Positions 1-10,807 of a stretch of 42,561 nucleotides of DNA are shown piece by piece. The stretch spans positions 1 through 42,561 of the forward strand of contig CACBVW010000010.1 in the NCBI GenBank assembly GCA_902542765.1, given 5' to 3'. Under the pieces are notes generated by a model, which did not search any database, was not told the DNA's origin, and was given only the letters and a program-made list of their open reading frames with translations. The stretch is from an uncultured SAR116 cluster alpha proteobacterium. Lineage in GTDB: Bacteria > Pseudomonadota > Alphaproteobacteria > Puniceispirillales > Marisalimonadaceae. The position numbers were made by a program, and so were the translations under genes. How positions within the stretch are numbered: the first letter of the stretch is position 1; each line of letters starts with the position of its first letter.

Positions 1-325
1 CAGATAAAGGAACATTTAAGTCTAGAAAATTAGCTTCTTCATTTATTAAAATTTCTTGCTCTAATTTGTTTAAAACACTTTTATGCATGCCATTTTTAAT
101 TGCATCTTCTAAGCTTGGCCTATCCGGTAACATGTACCTTGCTCTGTTAATTTCATTAAGAGCTTCTTCAATTGATATAGTTTGATTTTCAACACTTAAA
201 ACACTCTTGCCTTTTGATCCTCCTGTTAGATCTCCAACACCCCACAAGGCAAACCCACAGATCAACAGGACAAGAAAGCATTTAAAAAATATAGATTGTG
301 TTTGGTTCCGAAGAGCTCTTAACAT
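1..325 (-). CDS. ppiD: PpiD/SurA-type peptidyl-prolyl isomerase, N-terminal part (cut by window edge)
   Basis: Reading leftward from an ATG at 325-323, an open frame of 108 codons runs off the left end. It begins MLRALRNQTQSIFFKCFLVL. A short positively charged N-terminus is followed by one hydrophobic segment (about residues 12-32, ending GFALWGVGDL), then a charged region with SIEEALNEINRAR. This is the pattern of PpiD-like folding factors (SurA_N_3 family): one inner-membrane anchor with a periplasmic chaperone/parvulin part. PpiD helps fold proteins leaving the Sec translocon. The PPIase domain lies outside the window, so its activity cannot be checked. The position beside tpiA and secG matches the usual alphaproteobacterial order. 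It is transcribed divergently from tpiA across about 120 bp of AT-rich DNA. Confidence 0.8.
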   Translation of the reverse strand, partial: MLRALRNQTQSIFFKCFLVLLICGFALWGVGDLTGGSKGKSVLSVENQTISIEEALNEINRARYMLPDRPSLEDAIKNGMHKSVLNKLEQEILINEEANFLDLNVPLS

Positions 326-448
326 TTAATTACCTGGTAGAATTGTTAATAATTTTAAATTAATATACTATATGTAATATATTTTAAATAATTTAATTTG
401 TAATCATTCAATTATTTAACTTTTAAGCAATTGAGAAATGATATTATT

Positions 449-1189
449 ATGTTTATAGCTGCAAATTGGAAAATGAATTTAGACAAAAAATCCATTTTAG
501 AATTTACTAAATCTTTACATAAATTTAAATTTTCAGATCAGATAAACACATGTATTTTTCCTCCAATGACTTACATAGATTATTTATATAATCTTATTAA
601 CAACTTACCTATATCTGTTGGTGGACAGAATTGTCATTTCAAACCTTCAGGAGCGTTCACCGGAGAGGTTTCTGCAAATTTTCTTAAAGATACGGGATGT
701 GAATATGTATTAGTAGGACACTCTGAAAGAAGAATGCTAAACAATGAAAATAATGCTGAGATAAATTCACGTGCTCAAACTGCAATAAATTCTAATTTAA
801 AAGTTGTTCTTTGCGTGGGAGAGAGGTTAACTGACCGTAAAGAAGGTAAAGCTCTTGAATATATAGAAAAACAAATTAATGACTGTTTGCCAAATAATTT
901 TAAAAATTCATTCATAGCATACGAACCTATATGGTCAATTGGTACTGGTAAAATTCCAAATGTATTTGAAATTCAAGAAATGCATTCTCATATCAAAAAA
1001 ATTGTATTTAGAATTTCAAATAAAAATATAAAAGTTCTTTATGGTGGTTCAGTTAATACTGAAAATATAAATGAAATATTAAAAATAACTAATGTTGATG
1101 GAGTATTAGTTGGTGGAGCAAGCCTTAAAGCAAAAGATTTTCTTGCAATTTACTCAGCAGCAGTTAAACATTTAGATAATTCATCATAA
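449..1189 (+). CDS. tpiA: Triosephosphate isomerase
   Basis: A cytosolic TIM-barrel enzyme that interconverts dihydroxyacetone phosphate and glyceraldehyde 3-phosphate in glycolysis and gluconeogenesis. With the start at ATG 449 the protein has 246 residues, close to the family's usual 250. It opens MFIAANWKMN, which carries the substrate-binding Asn6 and Lys8. The catalytic His91 sits in VLVGHSERR and the catalytic Glu159 in AYEPIWSIGTG. The phosphate-binding loops VLYGGSV and GVLVGGAS are near the end. An in-frame TTG at 431 would add six residues, but family members start right at the NWK motif, so I prefer 449. It heads a plus-strand run with secG 14 bp downstream. Confidence 0.97.
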   Translation: MFIAANWKMNLDKKSILEFTKSLHKFKFSDQINTCIFPPMTYIDYLYNLINNLPISVGGQNCHFKPSGAFTGEVSANFLKDTGCEYVLVGHSERRMLNNENNAEINSRAQTAINSNLKVVLCVGERLTDRKEGKALEYIEKQINDCLPNNFKNSFIAYEPIWSIGTGKIPNVFEIQEMHSHIKKIVFRISNKNIKVLYGGSVNTENINEILKITNVDGVLVGGASLKAKDFLAIYSAAVKHLDNSS

Positions 1190-1203
1190 TTACAGGATAT
1201 TAA

Positions 1204-1512
1204 ATGATTACAGTAATATTAGTGTTACATGTTATTTTAGCTATATGTATAATCTTTGCAGTTTTAATGCAAAAAAGTGAAGGTGGTGGGTTAGGCATAG
1301 GAGGATCCAGTGCCGGAGGTGGTTTCATGACTGCGAGAGGTACTGCAAACTTTATGACCAAACTCACAGCATTTCTGGGTGGTTGTTTTTTCTTAACTTC
1401 CATTGTTCTTGCATTATTATCTTCTCAAGAGACTCCTTCGATTTCAAATGAAGTAAAAAAAACAATTGAAGAAAGTTCTACTAAAGTTCCTGCTGTTCCT
1501 CTTGATAATTAA
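1204..1512 (+). CDS. secG: Preprotein translocase subunit SecG
   Basis: A small inner-membrane subunit that associates with SecY and SecE and aids SecA-driven export. The 102-residue product has two hydrophobic segments (about residues 3-21 and 54-72). Between them is the glycine-rich SecG loop with QKSEGGGLGIGGSS and a second GGGF stretch, followed by the TARGTANF motif. The C-terminal tail is hydrophilic and variable, as is normal. It sits between tpiA and pyrG, 12 bp before the pyrG start, the standard alphaproteobacterial position. Confidence 0.95.
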   Translation: MITVILVLHVILAICIIFAVLMQKSEGGGLGIGGSSAGGGFMTARGTANFMTKLTAFLGGCFFLTSIVLALLSSQETPSISNEVKKTIEESSTKVPAVPLDN

Positions 1513-1524
1513 CTAGGTTATTAA

Positions 1525-3171
1525 ATGAAAAATACATCGGTAAAGTTTATTTTTATAACCGGGGGTGTTGTTTCATCATTAGGAAAAGGTTTAGCTTCTG
1601 CATCTTTGGGGGCTTTACTTCAAGCAAGGGGATATAGTGTTAAATTAAGAAAATTAGATCCATATTTAAATGTTGATCCTGGCACAATGAGTCCTTATCA
1701 ACATGGTGAATGTTATGTTACAGATGATGGAGCTGAAACAGATTTAGATTTAGGTCATTATGAGAGATTTACTGGAGTTCCTGCAAAAAAAGCTGACAAT
1801 ATTACAACAGGTAAAATTTATTCAAACGTTATCGCTAAGGAAAGAAGAGGGGATTATTTAGGTGCTACTATACAAGTAATTCCTCATGTTACCGATTCAA
1901 TAAAAGAATATATACTATCTGATATTAATGATGAGGACTTCATTCTTTGTGAAATTGGTGGAACGGTTGGGGATATAGAGTCGCTTCCATTTATAGAAGC
2001 TATTAGACAATTAGGTAATGAGTTAGGTTTATCTCAAACTTGTTTTTTACACGTTACTCTGTTGCCTTATATTAAAACTGCTGGAGAATTAAAAACCAAA
2101 CCCACTCAACATTCTGTAAAAGAATTGCAAGGAATGGGTATACAACCGGATTTGTTACTTTGTAGAACTGAAGATAGCATTCCAAATGAGCAAAAATCAA
2201 AAATTGCCTTATTTTGTAATCTAAAACCTGAATCTGTAATTGAAGCTCTTGATTCTTCATCAATATATGAAGTTCCAATATCTTATCATAAACAGGGGCT
2301 TGATGAACAAATTTGTAAACATTTTAATCTAGATTTATCAAAAAAAATTAATCTAAGTCGTTGGAACAAAATAAATGAAATTCAAAGATCATCTGATGGA
2401 AATGTAAATATTGGCATTGTAGGAAAATATACCTCTTTGATTGATGCTTATAAATCTTTGATTGAAGCAATCAATCATGGTGGTTTAGATAATAATGTAA
2501 AAGTGACAATTAAATGGGTAAACTCTGAATCTTTAGAAGATCAAAAATTAAATTTAACAAATTTTTTTAAAGATATAAATGGCATAATTGTTCCAGGAGG
2601 ATTTGGTGAGCGTGGTTCTGATGGTAAAATAAATGCCATTAAATATGCTAGATTAAATAATATACCATTTTTCGGTATTTGTTTTGGTATGCAAATGGCT
2701 GTAATTGAATTTGCAAGAAACGTTCTTAATATGAAAGATGCTTCTTCATCCGAGTTTGGGGCAACAAAATTGCCTCTAGTAGGTCTTTTAACAGAATGGC
2801 AAACAAAAACAGGATTAGAAAAAAGAGATAAAGAATCTGATCTTGGTGGTACTATGAGACTTGGGGCTTATGATTGTAAACTTTTAGATAACAGTTTTGT
2901 AAGTTCAATTTACAAAAAAAAGACTATTTCAGAACGTCATAGGCATAGATATGAGGTAAATAATAAATATATTTCAGATTTTAAAAAATATGGTCTGATA
3001 TTTTCAGGAATGTCTCCTGATAACTCTCTACCAGAAATACTAGAAGTTCCAAAACATCCCTGGTTCATTGGTGTTCAATTTCATCCAGAACTAAAATCTA
3101 AACCTTTCGATCCACATCCACTTTTTTCTTCATTTATTAATGCAAGTTTAAAGCAATCAAGATTATTATAA
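1525..3171 (+). CDS. pyrG: CTP synthase
   Basis: Makes CTP from UTP, ATP and glutamine in the cytosol. The 548 residues match the usual length of about 545. The N-terminal synthetase domain starts [16 protein letters not shown] (P-loop-like) and includes [20 protein letters not shown] and GGTVGDIES. The C-terminal class I glutamine amidotransferase domain has PGGFGERG and [11 protein letters not shown] with nucleophile Cys386. The partner His-Pro-Glu motif is in [12 protein letters not shown], followed by the usual DPHPLF ending. No key residue is missing. The next gene, kdsA, also uses CTP-linked sugar chemistry, since CMP-KDO is made from KDO and CTP. Confidence 0.98.
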   Translation: MKNTSVKFIFITGGVVSSLGKGLASASLGALLQARGYSVKLRKLDPYLNVDPGTMSPYQHGECYVTDDGAETDLDLGHYERFTGVPAKKADNITTGKIYSNVIAKERRGDYLGATIQVIPHVTDSIKEYILSDINDEDFILCEIGGTVGDIESLPFIEAIRQLGNELGLSQTCFLHVTLLPYIKTAGELKTKPTQHSVKELQGMGIQPDLLLCRTEDSIPNEQKSKIALFCNLKPESVIEALDSSSIYEVPISYHKQGLDEQICKHFNLDLSKKINLSRWNKINEIQRSSDGNVNIGIVGKYTSLIDAYKSLIEAINHGGLDNNVKVTIKWVNSESLEDQKLNLTNFFKDINGIIVPGGFGERGSDGKINAIKYARLNNIPFFGICFGMQMAVIEFARNVLNMKDASSSEFGATKLPLVGLLTEWQTKTGLEKRDKESDLGGTMRLGAYDCKLLDNSFVSSIYKKKTISERHRHRYEVNNKYISDFKKYGLIFSGMSPDNSLPEILEVPKHPWFIGVQFHPELKSKPFDPHPLFSSFINASLKQSRLL

Positions 3172-3197
3172 TGTAAAATATTTTGGTATTGTATTAA

Positions 3198-4022
3198 ATG
3201 AAACAAAACATTGTTGAAATATTAAATTTTAAAGTATCTAATAAATTTCCTTTATTTTTAATTGCTGGTCCTTGTTCTATTGAAAGTAAAGATCACGCAA
3301 TTTATCATGCAGGTATGATTAAAGATATATGTAAAAAATTAAATATAAATTTTGTTTATAAATCATCTTTTGATAAAGCAAATAGAACTAGCACAAAGTC
3401 TTCTAGAGGTGTGGGCCTTGAAAAGGGTTTAAGTATTTTATCTGATGTAAAAAAAAGCTTTAATTTACCAATATTAACTGATGTTCATGAAACACACCAA
3501 TGTAAAGAAATTGGAGAAATTGTGGATATTATTCAAATACCTGCTTTTTTATGTAGGCAAACTGATTTATTAATTGCTGCTGCCAATACTAAAAAGGTAA
3601 TAAATGTTAAAAAAGGACAATTTTTAGCCCCTTGGGATATGAAAAATGTATTAGACAAGATTTTAAATAATGGAAATGATCAAATTTTACTTACAGAAAG
3701 AGGTACGTCTTTTGGTTATAATACCCTGGTTTCTGATATGCGCGCGCTTCCACAAATGTCTAGTTTTGGATATCCGATTGTTTTTGATGCAACACATTCT
3801 GTACAGCAACCTGGTGGATTAGGTCTTACATCTGGAGGTCAGAGAGAGTTTGTTCCAACATTATCTAGAGCGGCTGTTTCAGTTGGAGTTTCAGGTTTAT
3901 TTGTTGAAGTTCATGAAAATCCTGATAAAGCTCCAAGTGACGGCCCAAATATGTTAAAAATGTCTGAACTTGAACCTTTATTAGCTAAGTTGATTGAAAT
4001 AGATAAAATAATCAAAACGTAG
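3198..4022 (+). CDS. kdsA: 3-deoxy-8-phosphooctulonate synthase (KDO-8-P synthase), metal-dependent class
   Basis: Condenses phosphoenolpyruvate with arabinose 5-phosphate to give KDO 8-phosphate, the precursor of the inner-core lipopolysaccharide sugar. The 274-residue barrel carries [49 protein letters not shown] and [12 protein letters not shown]. The GPC motif (Cys26), with His in DATHS, Glu in VEVHENP and Asp in PSDGPN, matches the metal ligands known from the Aquifex-type enzyme. The metal-free E. coli-type enzyme has Asn in place of that Cys. Its presence implies an LPS-bearing envelope. It lies between pyrG and eno. Confidence 0.96.
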   Translation: MKQNIVEILNFKVSNKFPLFLIAGPCSIESKDHAIYHAGMIKDICKKLNINFVYKSSFDKANRTSTKSSRGVGLEKGLSILSDVKKSFNLPILTDVHETHQCKEIGEIVDIIQIPAFLCRQTDLLIAAANTKKVINVKKGQFLAPWDMKNVLDKILNNGNDQILLTERGTSFGYNTLVSDMRALPQMSSFGYPIVFDATHSVQQPGGLGLTSGGQREFVPTLSRAAVSVGVSGLFVEVHENPDKAPSDGPNMLKMSELEPLLAKLIEIDKIIKT

Positions 4023-4047
4023 TATATTATCCTAAATTGGAGTTATT

Positions 4048-5331
4048 ATGGTATATATTGAAGATGTTCAAGCTAGACAAATATTAGATAGTAGAGGTAA
4101 CCCAACTTTAGAAGTGGATGTTAGATTATCTGATGGAAGTGTTGGTAGAGCAGCAGTTCCATCAGGAGCCTCAACAGGAAAATACGAAGCTTATGAGCTA
4201 AGAGACAAAAAAAGCAATTTATACAACGGATATGGTGTAAGTAAAGCTGTTGAAAATGTAAATGTTGAAATATTTAATACTTTTTCAGGGAGAAATCCGC
4301 TTGAACAAAAGAGTATAGATTATGATTTAATTGAGCTTGATAATACAAAAAATAAAAGTCGCCTAGGCGCTAATGCTATGCTAGGTTTTTCGATGGCTGT
4401 CGCAAGAGCTTCTGCTAATTTAAGAGGTTTACCTCTTTGGCATTATATAGGTGGTATTAGAGCAAATACTTTACCTGTGCCAATGATGAATATAATTAAT
4501 GGTGGTGCTCACGCTAATAATGGATTAGATTTTCAAGAATGTATGATAATGCCTATTGGGTTTTCAACATTTTCTGAAGCGCTTAGAGCTGGTGTAGAAA
4601 TTTTCCAAAGATTAAAAAACATTTTGTCAGAAAATTCTCTCTCAACAGCAGTTGGCGATGAAGGTGGATTTGCTCCTAATATTAGTAATCTTGAAGAAGC
4701 TCTTTCGTATATTTCTAGAGCTGTAGAAAAAAGTGGATATAAATTAGGAGAAGAGATTTTTATTTCTATTGATGCTGCTGCAAGTGAATTATATAAGAAA
4801 GGTATTTATCATTTAACTGGTGAAAATAAAAAATTAAATACTGATGAACTTTTTAAATATTGGGAAGGTATTTGTAAAAAATTTCCAATTGTTTCAATTG
4901 AAGATCCCTTTGATGAAAATGATTGGGATGGGTTTAAGGAGCTCACTAAAGTTTTAGGTAATAAATTACAAGTTGTTGGAGATGATTTATTTGTTACAAA
5001 TAAAAAACGACTTTTAAAAGGTATTAAAGAAAATTCAGGAAACGCTATTTTAATAAAACTAAATCAAATTGGAACGGTTTCTGAAACTATAGAAACTATT
5101 GAACTTGCTAAAAATTATAATTTTGGAGTTATAGTTTCTCATAGATCAGGTGAAACAGAGGATGTTTTTATAAGTGATCTCTCAGTTGCACTTAATTCCG
5201 GTCAAATTAAAACAGGTTCATTATCTAGAAGTGATAGAACAGCTAAGTATAATCAACTTCTTAGAATTGAAGAGACACTTGGAGATAATGCTCATTACTA
5301 CGGAAAGGATTTCTTTAATTCGAATACTTAA
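4048..5331 (+). CDS. eno: Enolase
   Basis: Interconverts 2-phosphoglycerate and phosphoenolpyruvate in glycolysis; in many bacteria it is also part of the RNA degradosome. The 427-residue length is typical. Visible motifs are [16 protein letters not shown] at the start, [37 protein letters not shown] with a metal-binding Asp, LIKLNQIGT with the catalytic Lys, and [10 protein letters not shown] good ribosome-binding site (GGAG) precedes the ATG. PEP from this enzyme is the substrate of the upstream KdsA. ftsB starts 9 bp after the stop. Confidence 0.98.
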   Translation: MVYIEDVQARQILDSRGNPTLEVDVRLSDGSVGRAAVPSGASTGKYEAYELRDKKSNLYNGYGVSKAVENVNVEIFNTFSGRNPLEQKSIDYDLIELDNTKNKSRLGANAMLGFSMAVARASANLRGLPLWHYIGGIRANTLPVPMMNIINGGAHANNGLDFQECMIMPIGFSTFSEALRAGVEIFQRLKNILSENSLSTAVGDEGGFAPNISNLEEALSYISRAVEKSGYKLGEEIFISIDAAASELYKKGIYHLTGENKKLNTDELFKYWEGICKKFPIVSIEDPFDENDWDGFKELTKVLGNKLQVVGDDLFVTNKKRLLKGIKENSGNAILIKLNQIGTVSETIETIELAKNYNFGVIVSHRSGETEDVFISDLSVALNSGQIKTGSLSRSDRTAKYNQLLRIEETLGDNAHYYGKDFFNSNT

Positions 5332-5340
5332 GGATTATAT

Positions 5341-5649
5341 ATGAATAATTATATCATAAGAAAAAAATTTGTTCCAAATTTTATAAATATTTTTTCATTT
5401 ATTATTTTTGTTTTTTTTATTTCTCATATTTTCTTTGGCGAAAGGTCTGTTTGGAAAATTTTTTCTCTTAATTCACAAATAGCCGCAGCAAATAAAGAGT
5501 ACAATAAACTTATAAACAATAAAAAAAATATTATAACTGAGATTAATCTTTTAAGAGATAATAATTTAGACTCAGATTATATTACTGAAATTTCGTATGA
5601 TCTTTTAGGATTGATACAATCTGATCAAATAGTCATTGATATTAAATAA
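5341..5649 (+). CDS. ftsB: FtsB/DivIC-type septum formation initiator
   Basis: A small bitopic membrane protein of the divisome; FtsB-like proteins bridge FtsL and FtsQ. The 102-residue product has a short basic N-terminus, one membrane segment (about residues 13-32), the GERSVWKIFSL turn, a coiled-coil-like stretch rich in Asn, Lys and Glu (about 40-72), and an LLGLIQSDQIV ending that matches the family's 'G(L)xxxDE(I/V)V' tail. Its place between eno and pdhA is the standard alphaproteobacterial one. Sequence identity in this family is low, so the call rests on architecture plus synteny. Confidence 0.85.
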   Translation: MNNYIIRKKFVPNFINIFSFIIFVFFISHIFFGERSVWKIFSLNSQIAAANKEYNKLINNKKNIITEINLLRDNNLDSDYITEISYDLLGLIQSDQIVIDIK

Positions 5650-5729
5650 TAGATTAAATTAGTATTAGAAAAAAATTTAATTCTTTGTTAAAAGTAAGAT
5701 TGAATTCACTTTAAATTCATAGGGATAAA

Positions 5730-6734
5730 ATGAATAAAAATATGGCTAAGAAAATATCAACTGAACCCAAAATGAACTATGATTTAAATTTATTACAAGA
5801 TATGTATAAAAAAATGCTTCTTATTAGAAGATTTGAAGAAAAAGCTGGTCAGTTATATGGTATGGGACAGATTGGAGGTTTCTGTCATTTATATATTGGG
5901 CAGGAAGCTGTAGTTGTTGGTATTCAATCGGCTCAAATTGATGGTGATAGTATTGTTACATCTTATAGAGATCATGGCCACATGTTAGCATGCGACATGG
6001 ACCCTAAAGGGGTCATGGCAGAACTCACAGGAAGAAAAGACGGTTATTCAAAAGGCAAGGGTGGTTCCATGCATATGTTTAGTCGTGAAAAGGGTTTTTT
6101 TGGTGGCCATGGTATTGTAGCTGCTCAAGTACCAATAGGAGCAGGTTTAGCTTTTTCACATAAATATAATGGGAATAAAAATGTTTCGATTACCTATTTT
6201 GGAGACGGTGCAGCAAATCAAGGTCAAGTTTATGAGTCTTACAATATTGCCTCTCTTTGGAAGCTCCCAGTAGTTTTTGTAATTGAAAATAATAAGTATG
6301 GTATGGGAACGTCTGTAAACAGATCTTCAGCAGGAGAAAATTTATCTGATAGAGGTAAACCTTATGGTATTATGTCAGAGATAGTTGATGGAATGGATAT
6401 TTTAGCAGTCAGAGAAGCTGCTATAAGGGCTATTGATTATTGTAGATCAGGAAAGGGTCCATATATTTTAGAAATGAAAACATATAGATATAGAGGACAT
6501 TCAATGTCTGACCCTGCTAAATATAGGACTAGAGACGAAGTTGATAAAATAAGAAAAACATCTGATCCAATAGAAAATATAAAATCTCTTTTAAATAAGA
6601 TGGGTGTTGAAGACAAAACTCTTAAGGATATTGATACAAATATTAAATCAGTTATTGCAGAAGCAGCCAAATTTGCTCAAGATTCACCTGAGCCATCTGA
6701 TGATGAATTATTTACTGATATAACTATTAATTAA
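5730..6734 (+). CDS. pdhA: Pyruvate dehydrogenase E1 component, alpha subunit
   Basis: With PdhB it forms the thiamine-diphosphate-dependent E1 that decarboxylates pyruvate and acetylates the lipoyl group. The 334-residue protein has [48 protein letters not shown], the TPP-binding motif from GDGAANQGQ to ENNKYGMGT (about residues 155-193), and the loop [17 protein letters not shown]. The start at 5730 has an upstream AGGGAT. A second in-frame ATG lies four codons in (5742). It is the first gene of pdhA-pdhB-pdhC-lpd, each separated by about 10 bp, so the four are very likely one transcript. Confidence 0.97.
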   Translation: MNKNMAKKISTEPKMNYDLNLLQDMYKKMLLIRRFEEKAGQLYGMGQIGGFCHLYIGQEAVVVGIQSAQIDGDSIVTSYRDHGHMLACDMDPKGVMAELTGRKDGYSKGKGGSMHMFSREKGFFGGHGIVAAQVPIGAGLAFSHKYNGNKNVSITYFGDGAANQGQVYESYNIASLWKLPVVFVIENNKYGMGTSVNRSSAGENLSDRGKPYGIMSEIVDGMDILAVREAAIRAIDYCRSGKGPYILEMKTYRYRGHSMSDPAKYRTRDEVDKIRKTSDPIENIKSLLNKMGVEDKTLKDIDTNIKSVIAEAAKFAQDSPEPSDDELFTDITIN

Positions 6735-6744
6735 TGGTGTTTTA

Positions 6745-8079
6745 ATGACAATTGAAATATTGATGCCAGCCCTTAGCCCTACTATGGAAGAGGGCACCTT
6801 ATCAAAATGGCTTGTAAATGAGGGAGATTCTATTTCATCTGGTGATTTAATTGCTGAAATAGAAACTGACAAAGCTACTATGGAAGTTGAAGCAGTTGAT
6901 GATGGCAAAATTGGACAATTATTAGTTGCAGAGGGCACTGAAGGAGTCAAAGTCAATACTCCTATTGCTTTGTTAGTAGATACAAATGAATCACCTCATG
7001 CCACTATTAAAAATATTGCTGATAAACCGTATTTAGAAAAAGAAAAGATTCCATCCAAACCTATAAATGATAAGCCAATCTCAATTGAAGTTAATTCTAG
7101 TTTAATCACAGTAAGGGAAGCATTAAGAAATGCTATGGCTGAAGAAATGAGAGCTGACAAAAGTGTGTTTGTAATGGGAGAAGAAGTTGCTGAATACCAA
7201 GGTGCATATAAAGTAACTCAGGGTTTACTAAATGAATTTGGAGGTAAACGAGTATATGACACTCCAATTACAGAACATGGTTTCGCTGGGATAGGTATAG
7301 GGGCTGCTTTTGGAAATTTAAAACCTATTGTTGAATTTATGACGTTTAATTTTGCTATGCAAGCAATGGATCAAATAATAAATTCAGCAGCTAAAACACT
7401 TTACATGTCAGGTGGTCAAATGGGTTGTCCAATAGTTTTTAGAGGTCCTAACGGAGCGGCATCTAGAGTTGCAGCACAACATAGTCAATGTTATGCAAGT
7501 TGGTATGCACATTGTCCTGGTTTAAAAGTGGTTTCTCCATGGTCAAGTAAAGATGCTAAAGGTCTTCTTAAGTCAGCAATTAGGGATCCTGATCCGGTAA
7601 TTTTTCTAGAAAATGAAGTAATGTATGGTCAAAGTTTTAGTTGTCCAGATGATGACAATTTTACTTTACCTATTGGTAAGGCGAATATTGAAAAAGAAGG
7701 GAATGATGTAACAATAATTGCTTTTTCCATAATGGTTGGAAAATCCTTAGATGCTGCAGAAATTCTTAAAGATAAAAACATAAACGCAGAAGTTATTAAT
7801 CTTAGAACATTACGTCCATTAGATGTTGACACTATAATTGAATCAGTAAAAAAAACAAATAGAGTTGTTACTTGTGAAGAAGGTTTTCCTTTTTCTGGCA
7901 TTGGTGCAGAAATTTCAGCTTTAATAACTGAAAAAGCTTTTGATTGGCTCGATGCTCCTGTTGTAAGAGTAACAGGAAAAGATGTACCAATGCCTTATGC
8001 TGCTAATCTAGAAAATTTGGCTTTACCACAAGTTGATGATATTGTGATTGCGTGCGCACAAGTATGCTATGAAGATTAG
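6745..8079 (+). CDS. pdhB: Pyruvate dehydrogenase E1 component, beta subunit, with N-terminal lipoyl domain
   Basis: The second half of E1. The 444 residues comprise a lipoyl domain (about 1-80, lipoylated Lys43 in [13 protein letters not shown]), a linker (about 85-115), and the transketolase-like beta subunit with [49 protein letters not shown] and [14 protein letters not shown] lipoyl domain on E1 beta is known from several alphaproteobacteria and is not a fusion error. The first 60 residues match those of PdhC at 48 positions, so the two lipoyl domains are recent relatives or are kept similar by gene conversion. Four-gene operon with pdhA, pdhC and lpd. Confidence 0.97.
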   Translation: MTIEILMPALSPTMEEGTLSKWLVNEGDSISSGDLIAEIETDKATMEVEAVDDGKIGQLLVAEGTEGVKVNTPIALLVDTNESPHATIKNIADKPYLEKEKIPSKPINDKPISIEVNSSLITVREALRNAMAEEMRADKSVFVMGEEVAEYQGAYKVTQGLLNEFGGKRVYDTPITEHGFAGIGIGAAFGNLKPIVEFMTFNFAMQAMDQIINSAAKTLYMSGGQMGCPIVFRGPNGAASRVAAQHSQCYASWYAHCPGLKVVSPWSSKDAKGLLKSAIRDPDPVIFLENEVMYGQSFSCPDDDNFTLPIGKANIEKEGNDVTIIAFSIMVGKSLDAAEILKDKNINAEVINLRTLRPLDVDTIIESVKKTNRVVTCEEGFPFSGIGAEISALITEKAFDWLDAPVVRVTGKDVPMPYAANLENLALPQVDDIVIACAQVCYED

Positions 8080-8088
8080 GAATATTTA

Positions 8089-9378
8089 ATGAGCGTAGAT
8101 ATCTTAATGCCAGCTCTTAGCCCTACAATGGAAGAAGGTACTTTATCTAAATGGTTGGTAAAAGAAGGTGATAAAGTAGAATCAGGTGATCTAATTGCTG
8201 AAATTGAAACAGATAAAGCAACAATGGAAGTTGAAGCAATCGAAGATGGTATTATTGGTAAGATTTTAGTTTCAGAAGGTCAAGAATCTATTAAAGTTAA
8301 TTCTCCTATAGCAATTCTTATATCTGAAGGCGAAAATCTTTCTGAGAATGTAATCTCCACAGATTCTAATAATAAAATAAAAAAAGAAGTGCAAAAAGAA
8401 GTACAAAAAAAAGTACAAAAAAATAAAGAAAACGTTGTGCAGATTAATGATATCAAAAATAACGACGAAATATCAAAATCAATTTCTGAGAATACAACAA
8501 AATCATATTTTAAATCTGATAAACTAGAAAGAATTTTTGTTTCTCCTTTAGCAAAAAGGATTGCTAAACAGAGAGATATACCATTAAGTTCAATTAAAGG
8601 TTCAGGCCCTTATGGTAGAATTCTTAAAATTGATGTAGATAATTTTGATATCAAAAAAATTGAATACCCAAGCCTAAACAATCTAGAAAGTAATAATTTT
8701 GAAATTGTAAAAAATAGTGCGATGAGAAAAACTATTGCAGAAAGATTAGTTAAATCTAAAAATGAAGCTCCTCATTTTTATCTATCTTTAGATTGTAATA
8801 TAGATGAACTTTTAAAAGTAAGAAAAGCAATAAACTCCAAATCTAATGATAAATATAAAATTTCTGTAAATGATATGATTATTAAAGCTTCTAGTGTCGC
8901 ACTATTAAAAGTACCTAAGGCTAATGCCAGCTGGGAAAATGAGAATACAAAATATTTTAACAATACTGACATCTCTGTTGCTGTGGCTATTGAGGGTGGA
9001 TTAATTACACCTATTGTTAAAAATGTTCAGTCAAAAGGTTTATTAGAAATTTCAAATGATATGAAAAATTTAGCTTCCAAGGCTAAAGATGGTAAATTAC
9101 AGCCTGATGAGTATATTGGTGGATCTTTTTCAATTTCTAATCTTGGAATGTATGGTATTAAAGAATTTTCAGCAGTAATTAACCCACCACAAGGTTGCAT
9201 ACTTGCTGTTGGGTCAGGAGAAAAAAGACCAATAGTAATTAATAATGAAATTTCAGTCGCAACTATTATGACTGTAACTTTATCTTGTGATCATAGAGTT
9301 GTTGATGGCGCCGTTGGTGCAGAATTTTTATCAGAATTTAAAAATTTAATTGAAAACCCTTCATTAATGCTTTTGTAG
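8089..9378 (+). CDS. pdhC: Dihydrolipoamide acetyltransferase (pyruvate dehydrogenase E2)
   Basis: The core of the pyruvate dehydrogenase complex, which moves the acetyl group from the lipoyl arm to CoA. The 429 residues run: one lipoyl domain (1-80, Lys43 in [13 protein letters not shown]), a Lys/Glu/Asn-rich linker (about 85-145), the peripheral subunit-binding domain ([20 protein letters not shown], then GSGPYGRI), a second linker, and the acyltransferase domain (about 205-429) ending with the catalytic [15 protein letters not shown]. The first linker contains a three-unit 12-bp repeat. Alphaproteobacterial E2 linkers are usually rich in Ala and Pro; here that role is taken by Lys, Glu and Val, which fits the AT bias. 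Confidence 0.97.
   Translation: MSVDILMPALSPTMEEGTLSKWLVKEGDKVESGDLIAEIETDKATMEVEAIEDGIIGKILVSEGQESIKVNSPIAILISEGENLSENVISTDSNNKIKKEVQKEVQKKVQKNKENVVQINDIKNNDEISKSISENTTKSYFKSDKLERIFVSPLAKRIAKQRDIPLSSIKGSGPYGRILKIDVDNFDIKKIEYPSLNNLESNNFEIVKNSAMRKTIAERLVKSKNEAPHFYLSLDCNIDELLKVRKAINSKSNDKYKISVNDMIIKASSVALLKVPKANASWENENTKYFNNTDISVAVAIEGGLITPIVKNVQSKGLLEISNDMKNLASKAKDGKLQPDEYIGGSFSISNLGMYGIKEFSAVINPPQGCILAVGSGEKRPIVINNEISVATIMTVTLSCDHRVVDGAVGAEFLSEFKNLIENPSLMLL
8386..8421 (+). repeat. Three tandem 12-bp units in the pdhC linker
   Basis: Three units in a row, GAAGTGCAAAAA, GAAGTACAAAAA and AAAGTACAAAAA, each encode E/K-V-Q-K in the lipoyl linker of PdhC. The perfect 12-bp period keeps the reading frame. 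Copy number probably changes by slippage without harm, because this linker only needs to be long and flexible. Confidence 0.9.
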
Positions 9379-9387
9379 GAAACAGAT

Positions 9388-10797
9388 ATGACAGATATTG
9401 ATTATGATCTTATAGTGATTGGTGGAGGCCCTGGTGGATATGTAGCTGCTATTAGAGCATCTCAACTGGGTATGTCAGTTGCATTAGTTGAGGATAAACA
9501 TTTAGGAGGGATTTGTTTAAATTGGGGATGTATTCCTACTAAAGCTTTATTAAGAGCTAGTGAAATTAGACATATGTTAGATAATGTTGATGAATTTGGT
9601 TTTACAGTATCAGGCATAAAAATGGATATAAATAATATAACTAAAAGGTCTAGAAAAGTTGCATCGCAATTGTCATCTGGCATTAGTCATCTTTTGAAAA
9701 AAAATAAAGTAAAAGTTTTTGAGGGTTTCGGCAGTTTGGTTAAAGGCTCATCAAATGTTAAAAAAATAAGGATAAAAACAAAGGTTAATAATATAGAAAA
9801 AACTGCTAAGAATGTTATCCTTGCTACTGGTGCTAGATCTAGAAATTTACCTTTTGTTTCATCTGACGGAGTAAATATTTGGGATTATAAAACTGCAATG
9901 ACTCCTCCAAAATTACCTTCATCACTTATTATAGTTGGCTCTGGTGCCATTGGAATGGAATTTGCTTCTTTTTACAATGATTTAGGAGTTGATATAACTA
10001 TTGTAGAAGCTTTGCCTTCAATTTTACCAAACGAAGACACTGATATATCTGAAATAGTAAAATTAAATTTTGAAAAAAGAGGTATAAAGATTAAAACTAG
10101 TTCTACATTAAAATCTGTTACAACTAAAGAAAATTCAGTTTCAGCTGAAATTATTACTAATGAAAAGGTAGAAACAATAAACTCGGAAAAACTTATTTTA
10201 GCAATTGGAATAATTGCAAATACTGAAAAGCTAGGTTTAGAAGATTTTAATGTAAAAATTGACAAAGGTCATATTGTAACTAATGAGTTTTTAGAAACGG
10301 ATGAGAAGGGAGTATACGCAATTGGTGATATCACTGATGGCCCTTGGTTGGCACACAAAGCCAGTCATGAAGGTGTTTTATGTGTAGAAAAAATTGCAGG
10401 TCATCAAAATTTAAAACCAATAGATAAAACATCAATCCCAGGATGTACATACAGTAGACCTCAAGTTGCTTCAATAGGAATGACTGAAACACAAGCGAGA
10501 TCTAAAAATCTTAATCTTAAAATTGGTAAATTCCCATTCATTGGTAATGGTAAAGCTATTGCTTTAGGAGACTCAGAAGGTTTAATTAAGACTATTTTTA
10601 ATAAGGATACTGGCGAGTTAATTGGAGCTCATATGGTTGGTCCGGAGGTTACAGAATTAATACAGGGATTCTCTATAGCAAAAAAATTAGAAACTACAGA
10701 ATATGAGCTTATGCACACAATTTTTCCTCATCCAACTCTTTCTGAAGGTATTCATGAGTCTGTTTTGGATGCCTACAATCAAGCAATTCATTACTAA
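9388..10797 (+). CDS. lpd: Dihydrolipoyl dehydrogenase (E3)
   Basis: An FAD enzyme that reoxidises dihydrolipoamide and reduces NAD+. The 469 residues are of normal length. There is an FAD-binding IGGGPGGYVAAIRA start, the redox-active disulfide in GGICLNWGCIPTKALL (Cys43/Cys48), an NAD-binding IVGSGAIGMEFASF, the second FAD motif VYAIGDITDGPWLAHKA, and the C-terminal His/Glu pair in HPTLSEGIHES. As the last gene of the pdh operon it probably serves this complex, and perhaps also 2-oxoglutarate dehydrogenase and glycine cleavage if no other copy exists, which cannot be judged here. Confidence 0.97.
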   Translation: MTDIDYDLIVIGGGPGGYVAAIRASQLGMSVALVEDKHLGGICLNWGCIPTKALLRASEIRHMLDNVDEFGFTVSGIKMDINNITKRSRKVASQLSSGISHLLKKNKVKVFEGFGSLVKGSSNVKKIRIKTKVNNIEKTAKNVILATGARSRNLPFVSSDGVNIWDYKTAMTPPKLPSSLIIVGSGAIGMEFASFYNDLGVDITIVEALPSILPNEDTDISEIVKLNFEKRGIKIKTSSTLKSVTTKENSVSAEIITNEKVETINSEKLILAIGIIANTEKLGLEDFNVKIDKGHIVTNEFLETDEKGVYAIGDITDGPWLAHKASHEGVLCVEKIAGHQNLKPIDKTSIPGCTYSRPQVASIGMTETQARSKNLNLKIGKFPFIGNGKAIALGDSEGLIKTIFNKDTGELIGAHMVGPEVTELIQGFSIAKKLETTEYELMHTIFPHPTLSEGIHESVLDAYNQAIHY

Positions 10798-10807
10798 ATA
10801 GATTGGA

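Noticed and set aside
1200-1403. Open frame antisense to secG
   Set aside because: It is the mirror of the glycine-rich secG coding sequence, giving a proline-rich product with no family features.
5650-5729. Terminator or promoter in the ftsB-pdhA gap
   Set aside because: Only short AT inverted repeats (ATTAAATT/AATTTAAT with a long loop) and loosely promoter-like hexamers are seen; nothing stands out from base composition.
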